Positions 36,425 through 47,946 of a stretch of 64,000 nucleotides of DNA are shown one piece after another. Each line of letters begins with the position of its first letter. Positions within the stretch are counted from its first letter, which is position 1. Source of the DNA: Halicephalobus mephisto (Eukaryota; Nematoda; Chromadorea; Rhabditida; Panagrolaimidae); the NCBI GenBank assembly GCA_009193035.1, contig SWDT01000066.1, positions 248,001 to 312,000 on the forward strand. Direction: 5' to 3'. Below the pieces are notes generated by a model, which did no database searches, was not told the DNA's origin, and worked only from the letters and a program-made list of their open reading frames with translations. Position numbers and translations under genes: made by a program.

Positions 36425-37643
36425 ATCTCGACAAAGTAGCAATTAAAAATAACCCGACAAAAGAGACAAATTGGTCCGCAACGATTAAAAACACGTTTGA
36501 AGCCTTTTCACGTACTCTGACCAGCAAATTATAAATAACAGAATGTGTATAGATGAATAATCAAATTGAAACGAGGTTTCCAGCGTATTGGATTTTCGCT
36601 GGAAGATAGACAAAACACAACTGTTCCAGACCTGACAATCCGTCAAGTCAGGCAAACTGCGGTTATTGAATAATACGTAGGAAGTGATAAAAAGCGAAAT
36701 TTTGTGAATAAATCAATCAAAAATGATTTCTATGTTAAGATCATCTAGAGTCGAAAATCAAATATTCAAAACTTAATTCAATTTCCTTATCTTGTTATTG
36801 GTAATTTCCTTTTTCCTCAAAATTCACTTATGCAACTGGATCAAAAAATTTATCTTTTGAGTTTTTCACTACGTTAATTCGAAATCTCTCTAGTATGTTC
36901 CCTTCAAAAAAGTAAACAAAAATCTCTCCGAGACCCCAATTCATAAATTTTCCACAAATAAAAAACAAACTTTTCAGATTTTAACTTTCCTCTGGACGAT
37001 TAAAATTTCAATGACTTCGAAGTGGACCGCAACATGGGTTATTGTTTTTTCTCATTGCCGGAGGCACTTTTCGGCAACGCAAACATTAAAATATAAAAAA
37101 GTGGCTCTAAAGAGTACGCATATTTCCCGAAAAGAAAACTGACTTTGTTCAGTGATATCCGAGAGACGTCAAAACTTCAAATTTCAAGACCAACATTCAG
37201 AAAACAAGAAAAATGAGCTCCCGGTCTGGGAACAGAATAACCTCCGGAACAGAGCGTGATTTCCCAAGTTTTTAAAAGATGCATGTTCAAGCATGAATGA
37301 ATCTGTCTCAAAAACAAAAGTCCTTTCTAAAAGCAGTCATCAACGAACTAAAGAATAGAAGAAACTCTATTTTCTGGACAGCGCAAGGCTATGTCCCTAA
37401 TTTGTCGGCTTCTCGGGTGCCGAAATAACTCAACAAACAGGGAGTAGCTTCTGACTAACTGATGTCTTTCAGAACAAACTTGGCTCTTATGTCGTCAGGA
37501 AAAATAATCATTGTGATGACTAACATGCCGAAAATACACAATGGAGCTTTTTGTAGTAAGAAAATCCAACTTGAACTTGGTTTGAACGAGGAAATTTTGG
37601 GTTTTTTGTTCTAGTAATGAAATTTATTTTTTCCAAAACTCAC

Positions 37644-39172
37644 TTTGACAGTGTCTTCAATGCAGCATCTGTTTTGGTTGTCTGCAGTGGAGGAGCATCC
37701 TGTTCCTTGCCCTCATCCTTCTCGTCCACCGACACTGAGCTCCTCTGTCCCATTCTGTATCCCGGAGGAGGTTTAGTAACTGAATCCTGTTTTTTGTAAA
37801 GAGTAAAAGGACGGCCACGTCTTTGATCCACTGAAAACGGAAAATTACAACTTGCCTCAAGTTCGAAAAGAGCGAAAAAATGATTCAACTACAATTACCT
37901 TTAAAATTAGCAACTCCAAATAGCATCTTTTAAAACGTTTGCCATTTCCTAATGAAGATTTCTTGAGGCAAAACTCGAAAAAATTGATTATATATGAGAA
38001 CTCAAAGAGAGAAAAGCGTGAATGACAAGTCAGCATTCAAGTTCTGGAGATTTTTTCAATTGTATTTCAATGACTGAAAGGAATAAAACGAATCCTCATT
38101 CAAAATTCCGCTTTTATGAGCTTAGTTCCTAATTTGGGTTCAAAATACCCGGAGTACAGAATTTAATAGGCAGAATAGTTGACAGATAAGCGAATTAACT
38201 CACTTTGGCAAGCTTTAATTTGGTCAAATCGAAACAAAGTGAATAAATAGCCTGAACTCGCCCGTCAAACGCCCACAACAAGCGCTGTCGAGATAGAGAC
38301 TAAACATCTAAGGATTTCTCGACAAATATCCACAGGGAGTCGTGGAACAAGAAAAAGTCATGTACATAAAACAATTTTCAAAATGTGATTCTTGGCTTGC
38401 CAAAGTTTGAAGGCAATTGAAATGCCACTTCGGGGGAAGAGGAGACAACGAGATCCGGAAGTCTTTTGGCCTTGCCTTTAGCCGCAACAAAGATTGATAC
38501 ATGCGTAAACCAGCGATATAAAAAGAACTTTCCAGAAAACGGGTTTAAACTCGAGGAAGGGCAAGAACATACCATCGACAACATAAAATTCATCTCCACA
38601 TTTGAGTTCGTAGCGACATTGGTCTACTGGTTTGTCTAAAAGGGTATTTATATATTGAAATTGAATAAAATTCATCAATAAGGGACGTTTAGTGGAGCAA
38701 GCAAAAATCCATAAGAGTAACAAAAGCTTACCGATTTTGATTGAGGGAAGTTTGCTTGTCCCTGCTTTGACCTGGATGCTCTCTGATGTGACCTTTGGAG
38801 CTGCGGCGACAATCGCCACATTTGCCGCCTTTGGGACAGTAGTGACTCTGGCTATTGTCACAGCTCTGGGAGTGGTGGCAATCACAGGAACAGAGTTGGT
38901 TGTTCCTGGAGTTGAGGTTGAAATAGAAGCCACAGAGCCATCGCTGCATGTTCCCTCTTCCTCCGAATTTACTCTTTCTAATGTCGTAGCGACATTCAAG
39001 CTCAACGGGACATCAGAATCCTCGACAGTGCCTCTGTTGTGAGATCTGAAGGCAGAAAGGAAGGGGAAAATCTTCCTTGCTGTTTTCGAGCGAGCCACTC
39101 TACGGGGGAGACTCCGGGACCGCTCCCCGCCTGTAGCGTTGTTCCCGCGAATTGTGGCTGATGGACTAGGAG
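37644..39172 (-). CDS. Three upstream exons, alternative PDE1 N-terminus or separate gene
   Basis: Exons 39172-38732, 38635-38573 and 37830-37644 have good splice sites and join in phase to one frame. The first is Ser/Thr/Ala-rich with a basic start (RSKTARKIFPFLSAFRSHN), the second encodes CRYELKCGDEFYVVD, the third DQRRGRPFTLYKKQDS and a polar tail. No start codon lies within; a first exon must exist upstream of 39172. The last donor leaves two bases (AA), which fits the PDE1 second exon near 34187 (giving K-LRYILHQLNSG) and also fits the RING exon at 31573 (giving K-YMYKDQ). The first option is simpler because it needs no nested gene. No known domain recognised. Confidence 0.55.
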
Positions 39173-39279
39173 GAATTCAAAACAAACGGTTAATTCTGAA
39201 ATAAGTGAATTTAATAAAATTAATCAAAATAAGGGAAAGCACGAAGGGGTAACTTAATATGCAAGTCAAAAAAACAGGA

Positions 39280-39560
39280 TGTCCTAAGAATAGTAAAGGT
39301 CTGAAATGGGTGTAATATAAAGAATACTGGATGGATTTTTAGTTATTTTTGTTGTACCTAAGTAATGTTGTCCTTCTATAATGAAAACACTAAATTAAGC
39401 ATTAGTTTTCCCTAATAACAAGGAGGACTTTTGTATTTTCAAAAATAACTTTCGAAACAGAGCGTCAAAGATCACAAGTTCCCATCACGACATAACAGGA
39501 CTCTCCGTGATCTTCAACTTCCACCACCTTCTATTTTATCCTTTTCTCATATCAAATAAA
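39280..39560. repeat. 281-bp direct repeat, copy 2
   Basis: Second copy of the unit at 31600-31880, same orientation, offset exactly 7,680 bp with no indels. It lies upstream of the outermost candidate PDE1 exon. Confidence 0.9.
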
Positions 39561-41152
39561 CGAAAAACTCACACAATTCTGATAAAAACGGAATGATAGA
39601 AATTTATTCAATGTTCACTGAATTAAAAAGGTTTAAAAAAGCAAGTTTTCGGAACATTGAATTTCCCAACTTAACACATTTTAATTTGACATCAAATAAT
39701 AACCCGAATTTTTCATCTACCCCGTGGATGATCCAAAAAACAAAACACATCGCTCCGGTGAGAAGCGAAATCAAAGAGAACGGTCTAACGAGGGGGAATT
39801 CCGGTTCATAAATCAGACCGTGAGTAAAACACAGACAAGAGACAGTCCTACCTTCATTTAGGGAAGCATGAGGAGCCAAATCTGGATCGAATGTTGCTAA
39901 GAACAGAATTGAGGCTGACTCCTCCCGGAATGCCTTGAGGGCTCAATTAGACTTGACTCTCGCCGAAAGACTCCCACACTGCCAATCAGCGACGAGAGCA
40001 CTTGGATAACAGATCCGATGCCATAAATTCAATGGACACAAACAAGCCGACGGAAGGCAAAAACCAATTTCTCCTTCCCGTTCAAGTTCAATTTCAATTT
40101 TTTCCACTTTAGGGTCAGAACATGTCAAGTTGATTAAGTCTTGAAAAAATAATCAAATTTCCCTCTCAAGGAGATTGATCAAAGATCGATTTCTGAAAAG
40201 TCAAGGAAATTCAAGTCAATAGGAACCACACGTCACGAAACAAGGCATTACTGCTCTTGGCACGAAAACCTGACTCCCTTTTGTTCTTTCACGCTTCAAT
40301 TCGGATTTGTAATTTTGGATCTTTAGTTGCGGCAAGCTCTTCTTGCGTGTAATTGGATTGAGGTCTTGTGCTTGAAAAAAGACCCTTTTTGTCAAACTTG
40401 GGGAGATAAAAATTTGGACCAAATACGTCTTCGATAAGCTGAATCACGTGTATTTGTCTTTTACTCAATTACATATTGGGAGGACTTGAATTTTATCCCA
40501 CAAGGCTCAATTTTCTAAATAGTCAATTCAAAACAAAAGTTGGCCAAAAAATTACCATGGTTCTTTTTAAAATTAAAAATGAAGAGAAGTCAATGTCAAT
40601 CTACGTTTTGTTCGAAAACACGTCTTGCTTCAACTCGCGCTGCTTACGCGTACTCCGAGCAGCCCGATTAATGCTTGTAACTGAGACTGGCCGAGTTACT
40701 CAATGACATTTTCTTTTTTATAATACACCATTCCAGACAATGCCCTCCTTTCCAAATGATGGACTGCTTCACTATCAAAAATTTGACAAAGTAAACAAAC
40801 TCAACAACTTTTGAGAACACAAATAACCTAAAATCCTATTGTAAACCTAATCTGAAATAAACAACCTACTCATAGAAATCGTGTCAGAAAGGATCCATCT
40901 ATTTTAAATAAAGGAAATGATGTAAGGATTGTTTCTGGTACAATTTCCTTGGAGAAAAGAACCTGAACAATTAGCGAAAATACAAAGTACAATTTTCTCA
41001 TTAATTTGCCTCTTTTCTCGTTGGAAATAATTGACTCAGAAACGAGTTCTTTTTTACCAAGTTGGATCCTCGTCGTTTAACCATCCCGAGTTCCCTACTT
41101 TCCGTTTTAATAGATCCTTTAAAGTAAATTTCTGGATCCTCCCTATTTCAAT
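39561..41152. other. Intergenic or 5' region upstream of PDE1
   Basis: About 1.6 kb without a firm exon. A minus-strand frame ending near 39865 (FREESASILFLATFDPDLAP, then a GAAG/GTAGGA donor) could be a missing first-exon candidate for the upstream exons, but its phase does not match the next acceptor, so I do not annotate it. Confidence 0.4.
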
Positions 41153-42256
41153 TTAAGCTCTTCTTCCAGTTAAAGCCTCGACTAGTGAATGAAAAACTTG
41201 TTTAACTTCTTTTTTGGGAAAGGCATCAATCTCTCTGTGCAAGTCTTCAACGGTTGCTTTTTGGAACTCGTGAAAGTCCGCTTCCACGCCGAATTCATTC
41301 ATTATCCCCATCACTTCTGCAACTTGGGCCTCATCTGGCTGTCCAAAATTGTCGGAAAAAGCTTTTAATCGAGTGGCATCATTGGCAATCTTCTCTAAAG
41401 TTTTGCAAGAGAACCAGGTGCATTTTCCATTTGCAATGTCAAGTCCAACTTTCCCCGTAATTTCCGGATTTCCGTAAATATCCAAGTAATCGTCTTGTGC
41501 TTGAAAGAGGTAGCCAATATTGTAGGCAATTCTCTGGTATTGCGCAGCATGGTGAAGATTGTCTGACAACAAGAATCCAATGTTAATGGGGCAGTAGAAA
41601 GAATAATGGCTCGTTTTGTGTTCCACAATTTGAGCATACCTCTCCCATGTTGAGTGTTCTGGGGAATTGGAGATTCCATCGAGGTGCTGGCCAATGCAAG
41701 TCTTAAATTTGGTCTAAAATATTCATTAATTAACCAAGACTTGATCAAATAACAAACATCATTGATGGATTGTAAAATGATCCATTTGTTTGGATGTTGA
41801 GGAATAGCCTCATGAACAACTCTGGCTATTCCCGAATCCAAAATGCAAGCGTCATTGATTGCCGTCATTCCTATTTCTGGTTTAGAGTACCAGCAAGGCC
41901 TTCCTCTCCTCATCTTCCCTTGATCCATAATATCATCCAAAATAAGGAAATAAGTCTGTAACAATTCCATACTTGCACAAACCTTCGAAGCATTGTAAAT
42001 ATCTTCCTCCGTCGCCCTCGGGGAAAGAGCATTGAAGGTGTTTAGGGCCAACCTCGACCTTTGGTGCTTTCCTCCGGCCATATTGTAATCAAAGAACTGG
42101 AAAAAACAAATCCACACTCCAAAAAGGGAAAAAACAAACCATATCTATCCTCGCCTGGCATTCAGAAGCTTCTTTTGGCTTCAAGGACTTCGTTGCCCCT
42201 CTAATTATCGTATGTTTCATATTCTGGAGAACTAACTCCATAAATTTCTGACTCAT
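41153..42256 (-). CDS. FDPS: Farnesyl diphosphate synthase
   Basis: Exons 42256-42140, 42096-41758 and 41713-41153 join in phase to 338 residues. Conserved motifs: FFDYNMAGGKHQRSR, ELLQTYFLILDDIMD (first Asp-rich motif), RRGRPCWYSKP, AINDA, ERYAQIVEHKTSHY and FQAQDDYLDIYG (second Asp-rich motif), then GKVGLDI--GKCTW. Aromatic residues Tyr-Phe sit four and five positions before the first DDxxD, consistent with a C15 product. The enzyme condenses DMAPP and IPP for isoprenoids and prenylation. The start ATG directly abuts an acceptor (CTATTTTTAG), and the upstream WAVE gene ends 153 bp away on the same strand, indicating a probable operon. Confidence 0.95.
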
Positions 42257-42266
42257 CTAAAAATAG
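42257..42266 (-). promoter_or_regulatory. Candidate trans-splice acceptor of FDPS
   Basis: On the minus strand CTATTTTTAG ends exactly at the base before the FDPS ATG. The sequence between here and the WAVE stop contains no coding exon, though a donor-like CG/GTAAAT lies 50 bp upstream, so a non-coding first exon is an alternative. Confidence 0.45.
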
Positions 42267-42409
42267 ACCAAAGTTTCGCAACATGTTTTTTTAAAATATT
42301 TACCGATTTCTACGGTTTGTTTACGAAAACATACAAAACAGATTCATACGTAGATAAGAAACTAAATGCGTAGAATACAAGTTTTATGGCAAATTGCTTC
42401 AGTGATTGC

Positions 42410-43954
42410 TCAATCCCATTCTCCGTCGTCTTCTTCGTCCTCTTGATCGGAATCTCTCCCGAGAACCCGTTCCATTCTTTGCTTCAAGATAGCAGCGACA
42501 CTGTTGGATTCAAGTGCCATCTTTTCCTCTTCCTTCTCCTTCTGGTGCTGGACTTTCTTCAACTGGATTCCCATTTGGATCTCCTGAAGCAAATTGGACC
42601 TGGTTGTATTGGCGGGCTTCGAACCCGCTTCATTTGAAGACCCTTGCCCAGCAAAGGAAGGTACAGCATTAGACTGAATTGTTGAAGCTGTCATGGATGA
42701 AAGTGGAGGAGGGGGAGGTGGCGGTGGTGGAGGTGGGGCGGTTGAAGACATCATTGGTGGAGGTGGTGGAAGGCTGTTTGTATTCTGTGGAGGTTCAACC
42801 AAGGTCAATTGAGGAGCAAACGGCGGAATTGAGCTTGTCGGAGTAGATGTCGATGTGGACGGACTGACAAGACCAGGCATCATACTAGTATGATCGGACA
42901 ACGGTGGGGGTGGAGGTGGAAGATCGTCGTCATCATCAAAGTCGAGTCCTCCTTGACCATTGGAGATGTTCAATCCGTTGAAGTTATTACTCAGTTCTGT
43001 TGTAGCAAGTGGAGCAGTTTTTTGAGATTCTGGGACCATTTGGGTCGGTCTGGATGACAGGGTATGGTTAGTTGAATGCAGCGACATCCCAGGAGGAGGT
43101 GGTAAGTTGTCGTCAATATTTCGATTATTATTGCGTAAGAACTGGGGAGCCTGAAGGAAAGAGAGCTCAAAAAATAACAGTGAGTGAAACAAACCTGATA
43201 TTCACTTGGGAAATGCATGAAATCTCCATTGGTCTGCTGATTCCTCGCTGTATAGTGACCCAGCACAACGTTCGACTGCACTGGAGCTGCAGGCTGCCGA
43301 GTGGCACTCGTAGATGCTCTAGCCTTCCGTCGTCTGACCGGAGATCCTTTGTCAGCACCTCCAGGTTGGGACCTCGTAGTTTTAATCTTGTCATTCGGGT
43401 TCGTTTTGAGCATTTCTTCTTTCCATAAATCAAAAAAGTACTCAGGATCTGTGTAGTACTTCAGAGCCGGTTTTGAATCTTCCCTAAACGGATCCAGCAA
43501 GTGCAACTTTGGAGGTGAATCACATCTCTCGTAGAGCTCGGCCAAAGCGGGGGGCAATGTAGAGCGATCCAAAGTGTGCTGATCAATAATGTTGTTACTT
43601 CTGTAAGCTTTCCTCAACTGATCCCCTTCTAACGACACTGAAAAAGGAGATGAATATATGACGAAGAGCGAAAAACAAACCCGGGGCAGAATTATTGTAG
43701 TTTGGTTGGTCAATTTTGTCCTGGAGCCTTAAGCTCCTCTCGTGGACCTTCTCTATCCTTCTGTCACACTCCAGGATCTGCTGATGGACCTCCGAAAATA
43801 TGTGATGGGCATGTCGGCTGAGAGAGCTCATCTGACGGACAAGATTAGCCAAAGCTCCATTGGCAACACATTCGAGTTCATTCGTCTGCAGTCCTGGAGG
43901 CAAACGACCAATCGAGATATTGACTGGAGATATGCTCCTTGTTGTCAACGGCAT
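42410..43954 (-). CDS. WASF: WAVE/SCAR actin nucleation-promoting factor
   Basis: Exons 43954-43681, 43637-43195 and 43150-42410 join in phase to 485 residues. The N-terminal WAVE homology domain begins MPLTTRSISP and contains NELECVANGALANLVRQMSS, LSRHAHHIFSEV and a coiled segment. The centre is Pro-rich with runs of up to eleven Pro (about residues 390-400). The C-terminal VCA module is present: WH2 RSNLLQEIQMGIQLKKV, a central helix (VAAILKQRMERVLG) and the acidic tail DSDQEDEEDDGEWD with the terminal Trp. WAVE sits in the five-subunit regulatory complex and activates Arp2/3 downstream of Rac. Divergent from the RRM gene, 275 bp between start codons. Confidence 0.96.
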
Positions 43955-44229
43955 TTACAAGTGAAATTTACCAAAAATAATATATGGATGTAATAATAAT
44001 AAGGTTAGTGAGACGGAAGCCGAGAGACACAAGAGAGTGATTAGCCCGACCCAACCAACTTCAAACGTGCCGGGCAGTACAGTGGACTCGACTCTCGCAC
44101 GGAAAACTTTTCGCGCCTGATTATTGATGAGCATTTCATTCCCCTCATTTGCTGTTTTCGGACGTTACTTCGGAGTTGTCGCCGTTTCTTCGTTGTTCTT
44201 GTGCTTTTTTCGACTAAAGGCTCTTCATC

Positions 44230-44984
44230 ATGATGTCTACTATGCCTCCCTCTTCTGGATTCTCGGTTTACGGTAAATCTCTTGTTACATGATGCCGTCG
44301 GCATTTTTCTTTTCTTTCTGTCTCGTTTTGTGGTCTTCAATAAGCGGGTTCCCCGTGAATTGGACCTCTCAACATGGACGCAGTATTGCCGTTAGAACGG
44401 CGACGTATAATTGGGTTTTTTGATCGAAAAGTGGCGTGAGCGACAGATTCCGGCCAACCAATGGAAAAACTGGAGGCCCCAAAGCAAAACTGAGGTAAGT
44501 AATCAGCCTTGTTTCGGATTTTGCCTTTATAAGATCTTTTTGTTCTTGGTGCACTTAATGCGCCAAAAATATCAAAATTGGTTCCGTAGGACTTTTCGAT
44601 GGTTACCATGGGAAACGCTCACAGATATTTTCGATGAACTTCAATGATGCGGTTCTGACGCTGCTCTGTTTGGATCTTTGTCTATTTTGAGAGAGTAGGT
44701 CTAATCGTTGTTTTTAGTCGGGAATTTGCCGTATTCCACCCAGTCCAATGAGCTTGGACAATTGATGTCTACTGCTGGAACTGTCACCAACGTTCGGTAT
44801 GTTTCTGTTCTGGGATCAAGTAACGTTGCTTTTTAGCTTGGTGTACGATCGTCAAACCAACCGCCCGAAGGGATTCGGCTTCTGCGAGTTCGCTGACCAG
44901 CAGGGTGCTCAGAATGCCGTCAACAACTTGAATGGCACTGAATTCAACGGCAGAACTCTCCGTGTCAACTTTGCCAACCGCTAA
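44230..44984 (+). CDS. Single-RRM protein, CstF-64-like RRM
   Basis: Exons 44230-44272, 44718-44796 and 44837-44984 join in phase to 89 residues. The whole protein is one RRM: RNP2 VYVGNLPYS, RNP1 KGFGFCEF and FNGRTLRVNFANR at the end. The pattern RLVYDR-x-T-x-RPKGFGFCEF with NNLNG-EF-GR is that of CstF-64, the cleavage stimulation factor that binds G/U-rich pre-mRNA, but the hinge and C-terminal domains are missing, so this is a stand-alone RRM. The 445-bp first intron is unusually long for this region. The AP endonuclease gene follows 226 bp downstream on the same strand. Confidence 0.85.
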
Positions 44985-45190
44985 GATCGAGAGGTTCTAC
45001 TCCAGTCCTTGCTCCATTCCCTTGGTGCCCCGTAGTTCATAATTTAATCATTTTGTTCTGCTTTTGTCCCTGTTGAGTTTATGGAGCTATTTTTGTCAAG
45101 AACTGGCGTTATTTGGTTGTTTTTATAAATGTGGTTTTCGTTGAAATATTTCTGAGGGTTTGCATTTAGGTTTTTGGGGATTTTAGGTGT

Positions 45191-45210
45191 TGCTCTTTAG
45201 AAAGGTTCTG
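45191..45210 (+). promoter_or_regulatory. Candidate trans-splice acceptor of the AP endonuclease gene
   Basis: TGCTCTTTAG at 45191-45200 ends ten bases before the ATG at 45211, and a second acceptor (GGATTTTAG) lies 15 bp upstream. No upstream coding exon is seen in the 226-bp spacer. Confidence 0.45.
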
Positions 45211-46110
45211 ATGTCGGCCCCGAAGCGTCCCTTCCCGATTTTCGAAGCTAACGGAGGAAAGAAACCAGTTGAAGTCAAGAAGAGGAAGGTGGATGAACCT
45301 CTCAAGATCTTCAGTTGGAATGTTGCTGGACTCAGAGCTTGTATCAAGAAGAAGTGTGTGGAGACCTTGACTGCTTCTGATGCCGACATCATTTTCCTTC
45401 AGGAAACCAAGTGCGATGAGTTTCCTTCGGAAGTCGCGGCTTTGCCGTACCCATATAAGTACCTCGTTCCGTCAAAGGTGAAGAAAGGCCATGCTGGAGT
45501 CGCCATGTTGTCTAGAGAAAAGCCGTTGAAAACCAACTTTGGATTTGGCGAAAAGAAGTTTGATGACATGGGTAGGTGGATCCATGCGGAATTTGAAAAT
45601 GTCCACGTCATCGGGACTTATGTGATAAACTCTGGAGACAAGCTCCAGAATCTGCCGTCAAGACATGAGTGGGAATCGCATGTTCTCAAGAAACTTCAAG
45701 AACTGAACAAAGAGAAACCGGTCATCTACACTGGGGACTTGAATGTCGCTCACAATGAAATAGGTGTTTCTCCTTTTAATCCACCTACCTTTATGAATGA
45801 GTTTTCAGACTTGAAGAACCCCGAAGCCAACAGGAATAAATCCGCTGGCTTTACTGATCAGGAACGAGAAGATTTCACCGTTTTGCTCAGTGCTGGCTTT
45901 GTCGATGTCTACAGGAAGCTGAATCCCGAGGAAAAAGATTGCTATACCTACTGGACCTACTTTAGCAATGCCAGAGCTAGGAACTGTGGATGGAGAATCG
46001 ACTACTTCCTCACCAGTGAGCGCATCTTCGAGAACGTAGTCGAATTCAAGCGAAGACCAGAAATCTACGGAAGCGATCACTGTCCAATAGAACTCATTAT
46101 CAAAGTGTAA
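45211..46110 (+). CDS. APEX1: AP endonuclease, APE1/ExoIII family
   Basis: Exons 45211-45763 and 45809-46110 give about 284 residues. A short basic N-terminus (KKRKV, nuclear) precedes the endonuclease fold: SWNVAGLRACIKK, IIFLQETKCDE with the metal-binding Glu, KGHAGVAMLSR, YTGDLNVAHNEID with catalytic Asp and Asn, NARARNCGWRIDYFL and the terminal GSDHCPIEL with catalytic Asp-His. It incises DNA at abasic sites in base-excision repair. The intron 45764-45808 is 45 nt, in frame and without a stop; splicing restores the conserved NEIDLKNP, so retention would insert 15 residues into the active-site loop. Tail-to-tail with CHMP2B, 64 bp apart. Confidence 0.96.
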   Translation: MSAPKRPFPIFEANGGKKPVEVKKRKVDEPLKIFSWNVAGLRACIKKKCVETLTASDADIIFLQETKCDEFPSEVAALPYPYKYLVPSKVKKGHAGVAMLSREKPLKTNFGFGEKKFDDMGRWIHAEFENVHVIGTYVINSGDKLQNLPSRHEWESHVLKKLQELNKEKPVIYTGDLNVAHNEIGVSPFNPPTFMNEFSDLKNPEANRNKSAGFTDQEREDFTVLLSAGFVDVYRKLNPEEKDCYTYWTYFSNARARNCGWRIDYFLTSERIFENVVEFKRRPEIYGSDHCPIELIIKV

Positions 46111-46174
46111 GTAGTTATGGCAAGTTTTATAAACAATATACAAGTATTATACATTTACAGATAATATGAAGACA

Positions 46175-46943
46175 TTACTCTTTGAGTCGGGCGAGCATTC
46201 TCTCGATATCTGCATCTGTCACTTCGTTATTTGTTGTCTTCAACCCAGTAGTTCCCATCGGAGCATTGGGCAGCTGTAATTTGAACTTTATTATGCTATC
46301 AATGTATTACTGAACTCACCTTTCCTGCAACTTCAATGCCGATCTCGTCCAGCACTTGATCAATGACAGCCTGTTCTTCTCCCTCATCAACTTCAAACAT
46401 GTTATCTAATGTATCATTAATCATCTCCTCCTTCATATCCATCTTCTCATTCGTCTGTTGGAACTCTCTCATATCGGCAGCAAACTTCTCTAGAGGCATC
46501 TGCTTGTCAACAACCTTCATTGTTTGAGCTGCAGTTCCCATTGCCTTCGTCATGGTGTTCATTGAGTTCATTGTCCTAAAGTATTTTGTATGGGTAACTT
46601 ATTTTCGAGGTAACAGAATAAAACATACTTTGTCTGGGCTCCAATGGAAGTGACCTTAGCATTCATAGCAATGTTTTTGGTCTTCTGGTTCCGGATCTGG
46701 ACGAGTTGTTTGGCGAGGATCTTGCAAGCATCGGTCTGTCCTTTCTGTGCTAGCTTCTTGATTTCTATCTCCAGTTCCTTCTCCCGTCGTTCGAGTTGTC
46801 GGAGATCGGTACTCAAATCACGGCCAGTTCTGCGGATCTGTCGATCACTAGCTCTCTGGAGTTCTGAAATAAACAAGTCAAACAGAAGGAATTACAAATT
46901 GAGAATTCTTACCTTTGGGATCTTGTTTTTTGAAGAAATTCAT
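46175..46943 (-). CDS. CHMP2B: ESCRT-III subunit CHMP2B
   Basis: Exons 46943-46913, 46863-46629, 46575-46320 and 46273-46175 join in phase to 206 residues; human CHMP2B has 213. It carries the basic N-terminal helices (MNFFKKQDPKE, LEIEIKKLAQKGQTDACKIL), AKQLVQIRNQKTK, KVTSIGAQTK, and the acidic half MDMKEEMINDTLDNMF with VIDQVLDEIGIEVAGK. The final DADIERMLARLKE is a MIT-interacting motif for VPS4. QTDACKILAKQLV and IGIE-GK favour CHMP2B over CHMP2A. It functions in endosomal membrane scission. Divergent from NDUFB4 with 292 bp between starts. Confidence 0.94.
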
Positions 46944-47235
46944 CCTGGTATTCTAAATCAGCCTCTAACTGAAGGTTGTAATAGGTAAAATGAAGAAGTA
47001 GATGACTCAGGAGAACTAGAAGGCGTGACGAAGCAATGACGTCAAAGTTGTTGCGAAATCAAAAAGCGATCGAGGAAGGAACTCCCGCATGGAAAATTTG
47101 CTCGGTGTTTTCTGAGTTGACTTGAAAGTTTCCAAGGACTTGTCTGGTTTAATTCCTTTCGTGTGCTGCTTCCTTTACAATGTATCCACCCAATTGTTGT
47201 TCATATTTCCTTAATCTTCGGTATTCTTTTCAGCG

Positions 47236-47798
47236 ATGCGACTGGCGCTCAACTTGCTGCGACCAGCAGCTAACCAGAATATCAAGTCGCCAAAGCTCTG
47301 GCAAGATCCCGTTCTCGGATACTTTGAAACTCACGGAAAAACCGAATTTTTGCCAGGTGAGCAGTACAACTTGACAGATGAGGAAAAGAAGGCTGTGCTC
47401 TGGCGTTATCGCGTCAAGGAGATTCTGAAGAAGGAGTATCTTCGTCGAGAATATGATCCCCACACTTTCAAGTACAAGGTAAGCTTCATCTCTTAGGTCC
47501 ATAATCCATCCCGGTCTTGCAGGAAGGAGTGATTATTGATCCTTCAATGTTCCGTTGGTATTCTGCGGATATGACACAACCAGAATTCTTCCGCTACACA
47601 CCTCGATCCGTGTTCTTGTACGTTGGAGCCACGATGGTACTCTTTTATGCTTATATTAGGGCTACGTTTGTTAGTGCCGATAAGACGAGCGATGACTGCC
47701 TTGATGGGAAGATGCTGTGGTGGGACCGCGAGAACTTCCGTCTTATGTTCGTTGCTGGTTCTGGTCATTACGCTCCCACTTTCGGTTTCGATTATTAG
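47236..47798 (+). CDS. NDUFB4: Complex I accessory subunit NDUFB4
   Basis: Exons 47236-47478 and 47523-47798 join in phase to 172 residues. The region PGEQYNLTDEEKKAVLWRYR, LKKEYLRREYDP and IIDPSMFRW aligns with NDUFB4 (B15), followed by a membrane segment (FLYVGATMVLFYAYI) as expected for this inner-membrane subunit. It is longer than the human protein (129 residues) at both ends; the N-terminus (MRLALNLLRPAANQNIK) is Arg-rich and could act in import. The ATG is two bases behind the acceptor TTCTTTTCAG, so the mRNA may be trans-spliced. Confidence 0.85.
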
Positions 47799-47946
47799 GA
47801 AGATTCTGTTTGTATAGAATAAAATGGGTTTTCAAAGTTTATGGCTTTCTCAGTGCTTTATTTTCATTATATTCTATTCAATTGAATATTCCTTAAGGAA
47901 AGAAAGCAGACAGTGGAATTCTTCAATTTTACAGACACTGATACAG

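Noticed and set aside
38728..38949. Cys/His-rich frame that looks like a zinc-binding peptide
   Set aside because: It is an alternative frame of the Ser/Thr-rich exon 38,732-39,172, whose frame is longer and joins in phase to the next exons.
39604..39879. 91-codon minus-strand frame near the second direct repeat
   Set aside because: Hydrophobic shadow-type translation; the only nearby donor gives the wrong phase for the next acceptor.
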